Shown here one piece after another: positions 24,100 to 36,775 of a DNA stretch of 64,000 bases. This DNA is from Terriglobia bacterium. Its GTDB lineage: Bacteria > Acidobacteriota > Terriglobia > Terriglobales > Acidobacteriaceae. A program made the position numbers and the translations under genes. How positions within the stretch are numbered: position 1 is the first letter of the stretch; each line of letters starts with the position of its first letter. The notes beneath the pieces were generated by a model. The model ran no database searches, was not told where the DNA came from, and saw only the letters and a list, made by a program, of their open reading frames with translations. The stretch spans positions 62,001 to 126,000 of the forward strand of contig JAIQFA010000003.1 in the NCBI GenBank assembly GCA_020073525.1, read 5' to 3'.

Positions 24100-25371
24100 G
24101 TGAGCCCCACGGAAACAAAAGAAAGCAGCACTAAGCGCGAGATTGAGGTTGAGATTCCGGTCGAGGACGTCAACCGGCAGACCGACTCGCTGATCCAGAA
24201 ATATCAGAAGGTTGCGCGCATTCCCGGGTTCCGGCGCGGCCATGTTCCGGCATCGATTATTCGCCAGCGCTTCTCCGAAGAGATCAAGACCGACATGGTC
24301 GAGGCGCTGATTCCCCAGTTTTTCCGCCGGGAAGCAGAACGGTTAAGCCTGCATCCCGTATCCCAGCCGCGTGTCACCGACCTGCACCTGCACGATGGCG
24401 AACCGCTGCGTTTCAAGGCTGCCTTCGAGGTGCTGCCGGAAATCAAACTGTCTGGCTACAAAGAGTTGCGTGCCGAGAAGCCGGAAATTGCGGTTCCCGA
24501 GGCCGATGTGGAGCAGGCGCTCGCCGATCTGCGCGAGCGGCATGCCAGTTTCAATCCGGTAGAGGGCCGCGCCCTCGCCGATGGCGACTTCGCCCAGGTC
24601 TCGCTCGATGGCACTCCCAAGACCGGTGAAGGTCAGCCGGTTCACATGGATGAAGTGCTGGTCGAAATCGCCGGCCAGAACACGATGCCCGAATTCACCG
24701 AGCACCTGCGCGGAACCAGCGCCGGAGATGAGCGAACTTTCGACGTGAACTATCCCGAAGACACGCAGGACAAGCGCCTCGCGGGGAAGACGTTCAGCTA
24801 TGCGGTCAAGGTGCAGTCGATCAAACAGAAGAGCCTGCCGGAATTGAACGACGAGTTCGCGAAGACACTGGGCGAATTCCAGACGGTAGACGATGTGCGC
24901 AAGACGGTCCGCGAGCAGATGGAATCGGAGCGCAAACACCAGGCAGAACACGATGCCAAGGACAAGCTGGTCGGCGAACTGATCCAGGGAAACGATTTTG
25001 AAGTTCCCGATTCGCTCATCGAACAGCAGGTTGACATACGGATCGAGCGGGGACTGCGGGCGCTGGCGGCGCAGGGTCTGACCGCCGAGCAGATGAAGAA
25101 AATGGATTTAAACCGTCTGCGCGCGGGACAACGCGATCAGGCGGTTCACGATGTAAAAGCTGCGCTGCTGCTCGAAAGAGTGGCGGAGGAAGAGAATATT
25201 CAGGTCAGCGACGAAGAGTTCAATCAGGAACTGGAATCGCTGGCCAGGCAATCAAAACAGACGTCCGAAGCCGTACGTGCTCGTTTGACACGGGATGGGG
25301 GCCTCGATAGGATACGGACACGAATCCGCAACGAGAAGACCCTCGATTTTCTGTATCACCAGTCCGCATAA
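24100..25371 (+). CDS. tig: Trigger factor
   Basis: A 423-residue ribosome-associated chaperone and peptidyl-prolyl isomerase. The N-terminal ribosome-binding domain holds the signature IPGFRRGHVP (canonical GFRxGxxP). The middle FKBP-like domain runs from about residue 150 (GDFAQVSLDGTP, GTSAGDERTFDVNYPED). The C-terminal helical arms include ELNDEFAKTLGEF and VPDSLIEQQVDIRIERGL. It begins at GTG 24100 with GGAAAGG upstream. It is the first gene of the conserved order tig-clpP-clpX-lon, coupling folding of nascent chains to proteolysis. Confidence 0.97.
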   Translation: MSPTETKESSTKREIEVEIPVEDVNRQTDSLIQKYQKVARIPGFRRGHVPASIIRQRFSEEIKTDMVEALIPQFFRREAERLSLHPVSQPRVTDLHLHDGEPLRFKAAFEVLPEIKLSGYKELRAEKPEIAVPEADVEQALADLRERHASFNPVEGRALADGDFAQVSLDGTPKTGEGQPVHMDEVLVEIAGQNTMPEFTEHLRGTSAGDERTFDVNYPEDTQDKRLAGKTFSYAVKVQSIKQKSLPELNDEFAKTLGEFQTVDDVRKTVREQMESERKHQAEHDAKDKLVGELIQGNDFEVPDSLIEQQVDIRIERGLRALAAQGLTAEQMKKMDLNRLRAGQRDQAVHDVKAALLLERVAEEENIQVSDEEFNQELESLARQSKQTSEAVRARLTRDGGLDRIRTRIRNEKTLDFLYHQSA

Positions 25372-25425
25372 TGCGGACCATTTCGATCCTCCCCTGAGCG
25401 CCAATATCGACTGCAGGGTGGGAGT

Positions 25426-26028
25426 GTGGAAAGGGTGAACTTAATGCTGGTACCGATGGTAATCGAGTCGACGGGCCGGGGTGAACGGGCCTATGACATC
25501 TACTCCCGTCTGCTTCGCGACAACATCATCTTTATTGGCACGCCGATTGACGACAATATTGCCAACCTGGTCATCGCCCAGATGCTGTTCCTGGCGCAGG
25601 AAGACCCGGAGAAAGACATCCAGCTCTATATCAACTCGCCGGGCGGGTCGATCACGGCGGGCATGGCGATCTACGACACGATGCAATACGTAAAGAACGA
25701 CGTGACCACGATCTGTATTGGCCAGGCCGCCTCGATGGCGGCGCTGCTGCTTTCGGCGGGCGAAGCCAAGAAACGGTTGGCGCTGCCGAATTCGCGCATC
25801 CTGATCCACCAGCCGTCGATGGGCGGACTGTCGGGTCAGGCGACCGACATTGACATTCATGCCCGCGAGATTCTGCGCATGCGGGAGATTACTAATCAGT
25901 TACTGGCCAAGCACAGCGGCCAGAAGCTGGATAAAGTGGAGAAGGACGTGGAGCGCGACTTCATCATGAATTCGCAGCAGGCCAAGGAATACGGAATCAT
26001 CGACGATATCATCTATAAGACGAGATAG
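25426..26028 (+). CDS. clpP: ATP-dependent Clp protease proteolytic subunit ClpP
   Basis: A 200-residue serine peptidase that assembles into the ClpP barrel. Catalytic residues are Ser103 in [10 protein letters not shown] and His128 in [11 protein letters not shown]; the Asp lies in the VEKDVERD stretch. The oxyanion glycine motif [11 protein letters not shown] and the YDIYSRLL axial region are typical. The start is GTG 25426 with GGGTGGGAG before it; GTG 25435 is also possible and would give the shorter [11 protein letters not shown]. It is 54 bases after tig and 136 bases before clpX, its ATPase partner. Confidence 0.97.
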   Translation: MERVNLMLVPMVIESTGRGERAYDIYSRLLRDNIIFIGTPIDDNIANLVIAQMLFLAQEDPEKDIQLYINSPGGSITAGMAIYDTMQYVKNDVTTICIGQAASMAALLLSAGEAKKRLALPNSRILIHQPSMGGLSGQATDIDIHAREILRMREITNQLLAKHSGQKLDKVEKDVERDFIMNSQQAKEYGIIDDIIYKTR

Positions 26029-26164
26029 AGGGTATGATCGGCAGTTTACAAGCGATCCGTGCCAATGGGTCTCGGCGCGTTAGCGGAGCCGGCCGTGGGC
26101 TGAAAGGCAAAGCCTGGAGAAGGATCGAGCAGCGGCCAGGCGACCAGAAAAGGAGTAAGGCCGA

Positions 26165-27445
26165 GTGAAAACCAGATCGGGTTCGGATGAGATGTTGCGC
26201 TGCTCGTTCTGCCACAAATCGCAGGACGCGGTGGCAAAGCTGATCTCGTCGCCCAGCGACTATCCCCGGGCATACATCTGCGACGAGTGCGTAGCGGTCT
26301 GCAACTCGATCCTCGAAGACGACCGCACCGCGACGCCTACTGCTGCGGTCCCGAACCAACTCCCCAAGCCGCAGGAAGTGAAGACGTTCCTCGACGAGTA
26401 CGTCATCGGGCAGGAGCAGACCAAGAAGAAGCTGGCCGTCGCCGTTTATAACCATTACAAGCGCATCTACATGAACCGCCAGCGCACCGGCGATGGCGTG
26501 GAACTGACCAAGTCGAACATCCTGCTGATCGGCCCGACCGGCACCGGTAAAACCCTGCTGGCACAAACCCTTGCCCGCATGCTCGATGTGCCCTTCGCCA
26601 TCGTGGACGCGACCACGCTCACCGAAGCCGGCTACGTCGGCGAAGACGTAGAGAACATCATTCTGAAACTCCTGCAGTCGGCCGAAGGCGACGTGAGCCG
26701 CACCCAGACCGGCATCATCTATATTGACGAAATCGACAAGATCGGGCGCAAGGACGAGAACCCTTCGATTACCCGAGACGTTTCCGGCGAAGGCGTGCAG
26801 CAGGCCCTCCTCAAGATTCTGGAAGGAACGATTGCGAACGTTCCGCCGCAGGGTGGACGCAAACATCCGCACCAGGAATTCACGCCGGTCGATACCACCA
26901 ACATCCTCTTTATTTGCGGCGGCGCCTTTGTCGGCCTCGAGAAGATTATCGGGCGGCGCGTCGGCAAGAAGGCTCTAGGCTTCCGCACCGGAGCAGAAGA
27001 GGAAACCGAGCAGACGGTTGCGTCATCAAAACGGAACTTTGAGCTCGTTTCCGAGGCGCAGCCCGAAGATCTGATCAAGTTTGGGCTGATCCCAGAATTT
27101 GTCGGACGGCTCCCGGTGATGGGCGTGCTGCAGCAACTCGACGAGAACGCTCTGGTCGAAATTTTGACGCGCCCGAAGAATGCGATTGTGAAACAATACC
27201 AGCGCCTGTTCGAGTTTGAGAACGTGCGGCTGAAGTTCAGCGACGACGCCAACCGGGCAATTGCGCGCCAGGCCATGGCCCGCAAGGTGGGCGCCCGCGG
27301 TTTGCGCATGATTCTGGAAGAGCTCATGCTCGAGCTGATGTACAGCCTGCCCAGTCAGAAAAAGGTTAAGGAATTTGAAGTGACCCGCGAGATGGTGGAA
27401 AAACGGAACGTCTCGCTGTCGATGATCGAGAAAGCGGCAAGTTAG
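26165..27445 (+). CDS. clpX: ATP-dependent Clp protease ATPase subunit ClpX
   Basis: A 426-residue AAA+ unfoldase. The N-terminal zinc-binding domain has C13, C16, C39 and C42. Then come Walker A at residues 123-130 (GPTGTGKT), pore loop GYVGED, Walker [10 protein letters not shown], the ClpP-binding LGF loop (canonical IGF), and sensor 2 GARGLR. It starts at GTG 26165 with AGGAG upstream. It feeds unfolded substrates to ClpP, encoded just upstream. After it comes a 171-base gap with a GTAG-foot palindrome before lon. Confidence 0.98.
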   Translation: MKTRSGSDEMLRCSFCHKSQDAVAKLISSPSDYPRAYICDECVAVCNSILEDDRTATPTAAVPNQLPKPQEVKTFLDEYVIGQEQTKKKLAVAVYNHYKRIYMNRQRTGDGVELTKSNILLIGPTGTGKTLLAQTLARMLDVPFAIVDATTLTEAGYVGEDVENIILKLLQSAEGDVSRTQTGIIYIDEIDKIGRKDENPSITRDVSGEGVQQALLKILEGTIANVPPQGGRKHPHQEFTPVDTTNILFICGGAFVGLEKIIGRRVGKKALGFRTGAEEETEQTVASSKRNFELVSEAQPEDLIKFGLIPEFVGRLPVMGVLQQLDENALVEILTRPKNAIVKQYQRLFEFENVRLKFSDDANRAIARQAMARKVGARGLRMILEELMLELMYSLPSQKKVKEFEVTREMVEKRNVSLSMIEKAAS

Positions 27446-27471
27446 AACGTGTTTCACAGACTGGGTTTAGG

Positions 27472-27531
27472 GTAGGGCACGGCTTTAGCCGTGCCGATTA
27501 GAGCCTTAGAAATGCGGGCTTTAGCCCCTGG
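27472..27531. repeat. GTAG-foot palindrome pair between clpX and lon
   Basis: GTAG (27472-27475) directly precedes a 20-base near-palindrome, GGCACGGCTTTAGCCGTGCC (27476-27495). About 20 bases later a second small palindrome GGGCTTTAGCCC follows (27516-27527). The CGGCTTTAGCCG core recurs inside the element at 43472-43616. Confidence 0.75.
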
Positions 27532-27616
27532 GGGACGCGCTCTCCAAGCTGAACGAGATTTGTGGAACACACTCTAAAAAGCTGCAAGCTAAACGGACCA
27601 GAGACGGGAGACTGAG

Positions 27617-30028
<2,412 letters not shown>

Positions 30029-30057
30029 CCTGGAACAGACTTCATTCGGATTTTACT

Positions 30058-30075
30058 CGCCCCTGCCTCGGGGCG
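30058..30075. terminator. GC hairpin between convergent genes
   Basis: CGCCCC and GGGGCG pair around a six-base loop in the 49-base gap between the lon stop and the convergent winged-helix-TPR gene stop. The position suits a shared terminator, but no T-run follows on either strand. Confidence 0.35.
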
Positions 30076-30077
30076 GT

Positions 30078-31952
30078 TCAGCCGACGCCTAGACGGTGAA
30101 CGATCGCCTGGAACCGCGGATCGGAGCGGATTGCGTCATACTCCGGGTCGACGTTGATGAATAACATCCAGTAGTCGTGATGCTGATACGACTTTTCCAG
30201 CCAGTCGAGCGCGAGGGAGCGGTTCCCTGCCACCAGTGCGAAGTGCCCAACGTCATACGGCCGACGAGCGCCGGCCTTGGCTCCGTCCATCACTTTGCGT
30301 AAAGCACGCTCGATTTCGTCAGGATGCCCGTTCGCCATTGCGTGCCAGAACTCTCCCTGGGAATGTTTCGCGGCGGCGGCCCGCCAGTCATCCCAGCGGC
30401 GTTCGCAATAGTAGCCCGTGGTGAGCATGCTGTAACCAAGATGGTAGTTGGGGTCTCGTTGCAGGATGTTTTTCGAGACGTCAATTACGCCGTCGAAATC
30501 GCGCTGGAACTTGCGCAGCAGAGCAAGATCGACGTCCACAATGAGCGCAAGAGGATCGAGACGGCGGGCGGTCTCCAGTTGCGCGTTGGCTTCCGCAAAG
30601 CGGCCGTGAGCCATCAGGCCGAGAGCGTAGTACTGATGCGCGCTCGCATAGCTGGGGTTCAACTCGAACGCCTTCTTGTATTCGCGCTCGGCGGTGGGCC
30701 AGTCGTAGTCGTAATGGCAGGCAACCATCCCCAGGGCGGCGTGCGGTTCGGCAAGCGATGGGTCGAGTTGCAGCGCCTTGAGAGCGGCGTCACGGGCCCG
30801 CGGCAGATACGCGGCTGGATCCACTTCTTCGACGTCGCCGATGGCAATCAAAGAATCAGCCAGGCCAGCCCATGCCAAAGCATAGTTAGGGTCGCGTGTG
30901 ATCGCCTGTTGCAGTAGATCCACGCTCTTAAGTTCGGCGGGGTAGTTTCGCTGGTTCCATAGATAGCGCGCTTCCAGGTACAAAGCGTGGGCTTCGGGGT
31001 CGCGGGCGGCCGGGGCACCCTTGGGAGAAATCTTGCGTGCCAGGGCCCCCGCAATCGAGCTGGCGACCTGCGATTCAATCTGCATCCAGTCGCTAGTTGT
31101 GCCGTCGTAAGTCTGGCTCCAAATCGTGAACCCGTCGCGAGTACGATTCAGTTCCACGGTGACATGGGTGCGATCGGCGGCGCGCTGCACACTGCCTTCC
31201 ACCACGGCCTCGACATTCAAGCGTGAACCGATGTCCCGCAGGTCGTCGTGCTTGCCTTTGAACACATACGCGGAGCGGCGCCCTGCCACTCGGACGCCAT
31301 CCAGATGGGAAATGGAAGCTGCGATTTCGTCCGTCAATCCGTCACTGAATGCGTCATTGAAAGACGGAGCACTAAGATTGTCGAACGGAAGAACTGCAAT
31401 CGATGAAATCGGAGTGGGCCGCCGCCACCGCCATGGAAAAAATCCAGCCAAGGCCACTACGGCTACGGCGAAGACTGCCGCAGCCAGCAACAGACGCACC
31501 TGTGAGCCGCGCTTCGGGGCGGGTGCCGTCAATCCAATCTCATAGCGCGCCGTAAAATCCCGGCTCTCCGGCTCCGCCACCGGGGCTTGATCCGGAACGA
31601 CCGGTTCCAGGGTTTGGCTGAGTATCGGTCCAATCCAGCGGTAGCCGCGACGTTCAATGGTCTGAATAAAAATCGGGTTATCGGCAGAGTCTCCCAGCGC
31701 GTCGCGTAGGCGCATGACGGCGCTGCTGATGCTCTGCTCAAAATCCACGAAGACGTCTGCAGGCCACAGCGCCTGGCGAAACTCATCGCGCGTGATTACT
31801 TCGCCGGGACGGCTCAGCAATAGCGCCAGCATTCGGAAGGGCAAATCTTGAAGACGAACCCGAACTCCGTTCCGCCGGAGTTCGCCAGCACGGAGGTCGG
31901 CCTCGAACACACCGAAACGAACGAGAGCCAGAGGCGCCTGTGCAGATCCCAT
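30078..31952 (-). CDS. OmpR-type winged-helix regulator with membrane segment and TPRs
   Basis: A 624-residue protein of the CadC/ToxR style. Residues ~10-110 are a winged-helix DNA-binding domain ([60 protein letters not shown]). One membrane helix follows ([19 protein letters not shown]). Then an FlgO-like region ([29 protein letters not shown]) and at least five TPR repeats ([25 protein letters not shown] and others) extend to the C-terminus. The start is [13 protein letters not shown] at 31952; an upstream frame to 32048 is open. It is divergent from the large FG-GAP protein gene and is a candidate regulator of it. Confidence 0.9.
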   Translation of the reverse strand: MGSAQAPLALVRFGVFEADLRAGELRRNGVRVRLQDLPFRMLALLLSRPGEVITRDEFRQALWPADVFVDFEQSISSAVMRLRDALGDSADNPIFIQTIERRGYRWIGPILSQTLEPVVPDQAPVAEPESRDFTARYEIGLTAPAPKRGSQVRLLLAAAVFAVAVVALAGFFPWRWRRPTPISSIAVLPFDNLSAPSFNDAFSDGLTDEIAASISHLDGVRVAGRRSAYVFKGKHDDLRDIGSRLNVEAVVEGSVQRAADRTHVTVELNRTRDGFTIWSQTYDGTTSDWMQIESQVASSIAGALARKISPKGAPAARDPEAHALYLEARYLWNQRNYPAELKSVDLLQQAITRDPNYALAWAGLADSLIAIGDVEEVDPAAYLPRARDAALKALQLDPSLAEPHAALGMVACHYDYDWPTAEREYKKAFELNPSYASAHQYYALGLMAHGRFAEANAQLETARRLDPLALIVDVDLALLRKFQRDFDGVIDVSKNILQRDPNYHLGYSMLTTGYYCERRWDDWRAAAAKHSQGEFWHAMANGHPDEIERALRKVMDGAKAGARRPYDVGHFALVAGNRSLALDWLEKSYQHHDYWMLFINVDPEYDAIRSDPRFQAIVHRLGVG

Positions 31953-32230
31953 AACTAATGATTGGTGGGGGAGCCTGTAGTTTACCACCGGACCTAACCC
32001 GTCGGGGAAAACCGAACTGAGCCTCCCCGAAAAGATTCGTTCTGCCAAGTAATAAGTCCGCCGATCTATCTGTAAATAAATACCTTATCTCGCCAGACAC
32101 GCACCAGACTGCCGCCATCTGCCGCCCATTGACCGCAAAGCGTTTCCGGGCGAAAGTCGCCGACGATGTGAAGGCAGTTCCCCCTAGAAAGAAGCCTTTA
32201 CACGAAACCCATTCTCAGGAGACGACCCAA
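31953..32230. promoter_or_regulatory. Divergent promoter region
   Basis: This 278-base gap separates the winged-helix-TPR regulator from the FG-GAP protein gene and must contain both start regions. It is A/T-richer near 32070-32100 (TAAATAAATACC). No exact -35/-10 pair or operator palindrome was identified. Confidence 0.4.
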
Positions 32231-34873
32231 ATGAGTTCGGATCATCGGCAAGATAGGCGCTCGGGCATGAGGGCACAAGTGCTCACCGTGATCGCCGCTG
32301 TGGTTATGTTCGCCGGAGTCGTGGCTTCGGCGTCGGCACAAACCTCTCCCATCGCCTTTCCCGCGCCCACAACTTTCGCCTTAGGCCCGTTCCCCGCTAG
32401 CTCCGCTGTGGCCGTCGCTACCGGAGACTTCAACGGAGACGGCAAGCTGGATGTCGTCAATATTGATTACAGTTCCGATCTCAATGTGATCTTAGGCAAG
32501 GGGGACGGCACGTTCCAGGCGCCGATCACACTCAATATCGCGAACGGCGTCAACGTGTACTACGCCCTCGCCGTGGGCGACTTTAATGGCGACCACCTGC
32601 TCGATGTCGCCTTATGGGCCATCAGTCAGACCACGGGCAATATGGAGGTCCTCATTTACCTGGGTAACGGCGCGGGCGGTCTTGCGTTGAGCGGCGGCTA
32701 CGGGGCTCCAAACAGCAGCACCTTCTCTCCCGGCCCGAATAGCATCGTCGCTGCCGACGTCAACGGCGACGGCAAGCTGGACCTGGTCGCAGCTACCCAG
32801 AACAACGGCGTTTTTGTTTTCTTCGGCAACGGCGACGGCACCTTCCAGACCCCGGCAAATTACAGTTACGCTCGCACCTCCGGATGTTGCACCGGGCTCG
32901 CCGTCGGCGATCTGAACGGCGATGGTAAACCCGACCTCGCACTTTCAGTAAACGATGGAATGAGCGTTCTGCTGAACAATGGCAATGGCACATTTGCAGC
33001 GGCGACCTACTACGCCTCCGGCGTCGCGGGTTCTGCGCCCGGTGGCGGCATCGCCATCGGTGACCTGAACGGCGACAAGAAACCGGACGTCGTCGTCACC
33101 AACGAAACTTTTGGCGTCATTGTCTATCTGAACCAGGGCAGCGGCACCTTCGCCGTAAAAGGCACAGTCAACGGCGTTCTCGTTGGCGCCACGAATAACG
33201 TGGTGCTTGCCGACATCAATAACAACAAGAAGCTGGACATCATTATCCCCGACGGTGCCGGAGATGTTTTCACGTTCTACGGCAAAGGCAATGGCACCTT
33301 CACCGCTGGGCCCGCGTACCCTCTGCAGGCTCAGAACAACGGCGGCAATTCTCTGGTCGCTGTCGGCGATTTCAACGGTGACGGTACGCTCGACCTGCTC
33401 GATACCAACGGCTTAGAGACCAACACAGTATCGCTCGGCCGCGGCGATGGAACCTTCCAGACGAATCAGATTTACGCCTACAACACGAGTCTGGTAGCAA
33501 ACAACATCGCGACCGCCGATTTTAACGGAGATGGATTCCCCGACACCGCGCAATCGCTGGCCGGCGGGAAGATTGGGATCAACCTGGGCAGTTCGCATGG
33601 CGTGTTGGGAACCGCGACGCTGGCGACGGCGAGCACTTGTGCCAACAATGCCGTCGAGTGGGTTGCCACCGGCGATGTGAATGGCGATGGCAAAGCCGAT
33701 ATCGTTGCCACCTTGCAGGACGCAACCTTCGCAGGCTGCCAGAACAACACCGTTGCCGTGTTGACCGGCAAAGGAACAGGAAAATTCAACAAGGCCGTGT
33801 ACTATCCCACCGGTTCGACAGCCCAGGAGGGGATTGTTTACTTGGTGGACATCAACGGCGATGGCAAGCTCGACATCGTCACGGAGAATGCCGATGGCAC
33901 CATCAGCGTCCTGCTCAACAAAGGCAACGGAACCTACAATGCGGGAACGCTGATCACCAGCATTGCCGCGATCAACTCGTTCCCCAACTATCTGACATTC
34001 GCCGATTTCAACGGCGATGGCAAGATGGACATCGCGGTCGCGACCAAAGGCAACGTTAGTGCCGTCTATGTGCTGCCGGGGAAGGGCGACGGAACTTTTG
34101 GCGCTCCCGTCCCGACTGCAACACCGTATTATCCGATCGCGCTGGCCGCCGCCGACTTCAACAAGGACGGAAAAGCGGACTTGCTGGTCACCACCACGGC
34201 CAACGGCTGCACAAATAACTACCGTGGCTACGCCTTCCTTAAAGGAAATGGCGACGGCACGTTCACGTCCGGCTCGCTCAACTGCTTGCCCTATCAGAGC
34301 CCCTTAATTCCAGTTGTCGCCGACCTCAACGGAGACGGGAAACTGGATGTAGTCATTCCCTACTACGGGAGCATTCCCACCGGTCCCGAGGTACTCCAGG
34401 GCAATGGCGATGGCACGTTCACCACTGCTCCGTTCTTGTATTCCGGACAGGCTGCCGGCAGCGCCGTAGTCGCCGACTTTAACGGTGACGGAACACCGGA
34501 TATCGCAGTGCTAAACTCTGCCGCTTTTACCACCGACTACCTCACCGTGATGTTCAACAGCTCGCAGCCAGTGAGTGTTTCGCCGCTGAACGTGAACTGT
34601 GGAACGGTCGCGGTGGGCGCGAAGAAAGCCGAGACCGTGATTCTCACCAACAATCAGAAGACGTCGTTGGCGATCACCAGCATCACGCTGGGCGGCACGG
34701 ACCCGGGAGACTTCACCGAGAAGTCCACCTGCGGATCCAGCCGCAAAGCGGGCTGGGACTGCACCATCACCGTAACGTTCAAGCCCACGGTCACCGGCGC
34801 GCGTACCGCGACTTTGAACATCAAAGACGCGGTGGGCACGCAGGTCGTACAACTCAGCGGAACCGGCAAGTAA
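32231..34873 (+). CDS. Secreted FG-GAP/VCBS repeat protein with C-terminal ASH (choice-of-anchor) domain
   Basis: An 880-residue exported protein. The signal peptide is MRAQVLTVIAAVVMFAG with ASA cleavage. Fourteen FG-GAP/VCBS units follow, each with a calcium-loop motif of the DxNxDGxxD type (for example DFNGDGKLD, DLNGDGKPD, DINGDGKLD) and a GNGDGTF turn, building beta-propellers. The last ~110 residues form an ASPM/SPD-2/Hydin-type sandwich (VSVSPLNVNCGTVAVG, ITLGGTDPGDF, CTITVTFKPTVTGARTA). This is a surface or extracellular binding protein. It starts at ATG 32231 with AGGAG upstream; the frame is open to 32129. Ligand unknown. It is divergent from the winged-helix-TPR regulator. Confidence 0.9.
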   Translation: MSSDHRQDRRSGMRAQVLTVIAAVVMFAGVVASASAQTSPIAFPAPTTFALGPFPASSAVAVATGDFNGDGKLDVVNIDYSSDLNVILGKGDGTFQAPITLNIANGVNVYYALAVGDFNGDHLLDVALWAISQTTGNMEVLIYLGNGAGGLALSGGYGAPNSSTFSPGPNSIVAADVNGDGKLDLVAATQNNGVFVFFGNGDGTFQTPANYSYARTSGCCTGLAVGDLNGDGKPDLALSVNDGMSVLLNNGNGTFAAATYYASGVAGSAPGGGIAIGDLNGDKKPDVVVTNETFGVIVYLNQGSGTFAVKGTVNGVLVGATNNVVLADINNNKKLDIIIPDGAGDVFTFYGKGNGTFTAGPAYPLQAQNNGGNSLVAVGDFNGDGTLDLLDTNGLETNTVSLGRGDGTFQTNQIYAYNTSLVANNIATADFNGDGFPDTAQSLAGGKIGINLGSSHGVLGTATLATASTCANNAVEWVATGDVNGDGKADIVATLQDATFAGCQNNTVAVLTGKGTGKFNKAVYYPTGSTAQEGIVYLVDINGDGKLDIVTENADGTISVLLNKGNGTYNAGTLITSIAAINSFPNYLTFADFNGDGKMDIAVATKGNVSAVYVLPGKGDGTFGAPVPTATPYYPIALAAADFNKDGKADLLVTTTANGCTNNYRGYAFLKGNGDGTFTSGSLNCLPYQSPLIPVVADLNGDGKLDVVIPYYGSIPTGPEVLQGNGDGTFTTAPFLYSGQAAGSAVVADFNGDGTPDIAVLNSAAFTTDYLTVMFNSSQPVSVSPLNVNCGTVAVGAKKAETVILTNNQKTSLAITSITLGGTDPGDFTEKSTCGSSRKAGWDCTITVTFKPTVTGARTATLNIKDAVGTQVVQLSGTGK

Positions 34874-34888
34874 ATAAGAAGCGGGTGC

Positions 34889-34915
34889 CCCACCCTTCGT
34901 CTTTTGAAGGGTGGG
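34889..34915. terminator. Strong hairpin after the FG-GAP gene
   Basis: CCCACCCTTC and GAAGGGTGGG form a perfect ten-base stem with a GTCTTTT loop, 15 bases after the stop. Downstream sequence is only modestly T-rich, so it is either an intrinsic terminator or a member of the intergenic palindrome set. Confidence 0.5.
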
Positions 34916-35143
34916 ATTCCACTCCTGCCGACCCTTCTTAGGATTTTGAAGTTGTTATTAAGGTATCTCTCGACCTTGTCCTGGAGTGAAGCGCTGGCTC
35001 ATCCGATTCTCGCGGTGTGGGCCACACCAATTTCAAGGTAAAACTTTACCCGCAGCCAGTCTCCTGGGTGCAGGTGCCGGAGCGCGATTTAGGGGATTCG
35101 CGCTCCGGGTTTTCTTCTTTTCACATCGCGGGCGGATTAACGC

Positions 35144-36775
35144 CTACTTGTCGGTTCTGATTCCCGCTCCCACCATGACCAATCCATGCGGGTCATTTTG
35201 GATAAATAAGCCGGGAGTGTACATGTCCGAACCCGGAGGAGCCAATACCTGCCTCCGAACGCCCTCCTCCACCAACACTAACCCCTCTGGCGTATCCACG
35301 AGAATACCGCCTCCCCCGGTGGCCATGTTGACCTTAACCTCTGGTATTCCGGAATCCCAACGCCAGACCTCGCTTCCGTCGCGCACATTGAAGGCGATGA
35401 GCATGCTACCGCGAGTAGCAAATCCTAATTCTTGCTCTCCTAAAACCATTTCGTCATGCAAGTGACCTGCATATCTTGGCAACGGAAACTTATATGCCAG
35501 CTCGCCGCTTTCTGTGACTCGATAGACGAATTCGTCGGACAGACTCCCCGCTTTCTGTATTACCTCCCTGGGGGACGAGCGAATCGAAAGGAGAATGCCA
35601 CCGAAGCCGTCGGGAATGATGTCTCCAGTCGGCGTTATGGCGCTCATGGGAGTCGAGAACGATAAACGATCTTGCTTGGATGCATCGACGATGGTGTCTC
35701 GGTGCGATCCGTCAGATTGAATACGCCACAGCACGAGTTGATCGTCGCGGGAAAAGTAGACCTTTTGCGGATCAACCACGGAGCCGTCCGTACACTTCTC
35801 AGTTCCTACGGTCCAGTGCTTCTGGGCAAAAGCGGCGTAGGCATCGCCATCGGTATTCACAAAGAGGCCGCTGGTGACTGTAGGCAATGCGTGTGAGATG
35901 GCGCTACCGGGAGCACAAAAAACTTTGTCGCCAGATCTCCGAACATTGACTTCATTTTCGTAGGAAGCCGGGATTTTCAGTTCAAACTTTTTGACCCCAG
36001 TGGACCCGTCCCAACCGCTCACCGTAGCCGAAGTCCCGTCCACCGATTGATTGATCAAGTGAACTAAGTTACTGGCGTTAAGCGCATACCCTTTGCGCAC
36101 TCCCTCAAACTTGTGCCGCCAGCTGAGTTTCCCGGTCTTGCCTACCACATACAAAGTGTAGGAGTCGGAGCGAGTGACAGTTACGACGGCGCCTCCCATA
36201 TTGTCACCGCACACCAGTTCGACATCGCCATTCGACTCTGGCACGGTCCACATCCAGATCTGCAGCCCGTGGTTGGTAAATGCGCGAACGTAGGTACCCT
36301 TGTCATTTCGGTCGAGAGTGAAAATGTCAGGTCCATCACTGGTGGGAGCAGCCTGCAAGGCTGCTGATTGGCGACCGGTGGATGGAACGGCCCAATGAGG
36401 GCCTCCGATCCACATCCCAGTCTCCAGCTTCCAGATCTTAATCTCCCGTGTGAGCGCCGTTCCCTCAAGCATCGCGACAACGCGGACGACTCCAGCAGCT
36501 TTCGGATAAAGAACGGCTTGCCCGAATTCTTCCTTGATTTCGGCAAGGTCCGAACTGTCGACAGACCAACTGCTGGAGTGAAACTCCTTGCCGCGGGCAT
36601 CGAGGATCTGCAAGGGTTGCATCTCTCCGACCTGAACATTGATCACCATCGGAGAAATGTGTAATCCCGAATCTTCCTGTGCGGTGAGCAGAAGCGGGAC
36701 TGCCAAAGCCAGGAAGAGAACGAGAGGAACGGAAAAGTTGCGAGGAACGCACACCGGGAAATTCACCCTCAACAT
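35144..36775 (-). CDS. Exported beta-propeller (PQQ-like) protein of unknown function
   Basis: A 543-residue protein. The signal peptide is at residues 1-32 (FSVPLVLFLALAVPLLLTAQ). Residues ~35-110 resemble an Ig-like BIG2 domain (INVQVGEMQPLQIL, SSWSVDSSDLAEI, VLYPKAAGVVRVVA). The remainder is a propeller with PQQ-like blade endings (GKTGKLSWRHKF, GWDGSTGVKKFELKI, NVRDGSEVWRWDSG). No catalytic residues are evident, so it is probably a periplasmic or surface binding/assembly protein. It stands alone; a 673-base non-coding stretch lies upstream of its start and its stop faces a hairpin-containing gap. Confidence 0.82.
   Translation of the reverse strand: MLRVNFPVCVPRNFSVPLVLFLALAVPLLLTAQEDSGLHISPMVINVQVGEMQPLQILDARGKEFHSSSWSVDSSDLAEIKEEFGQAVLYPKAAGVVRVVAMLEGTALTREIKIWKLETGMWIGGPHWAVPSTGRQSAALQAAPTSDGPDIFTLDRNDKGTYVRAFTNHGLQIWMWTVPESNGDVELVCGDNMGGAVVTVTRSDSYTLYVVGKTGKLSWRHKFEGVRKGYALNASNLVHLINQSVDGTSATVSGWDGSTGVKKFELKIPASYENEVNVRRSGDKVFCAPGSAISHALPTVTSGLFVNTDGDAYAAFAQKHWTVGTEKCTDGSVVDPQKVYFSRDDQLVLWRIQSDGSHRDTIVDASKQDRLSFSTPMSAITPTGDIIPDGFGGILLSIRSSPREVIQKAGSLSDEFVYRVTESGELAYKFPLPRYAGHLHDEMVLGEQELGFATRGSMLIAFNVRDGSEVWRWDSGIPEVKVNMATGGGGILVDTPEGLVLVEEGVRRQVLAPPGSDMYTPGLFIQNDPHGLVMVGAGIRTDK

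Noticed and set aside
34986-35465. 159-residue open frame on the plus strand
   Set aside because: Most of it overlaps the propeller protein gene in antisense and the composition is not protein-like.
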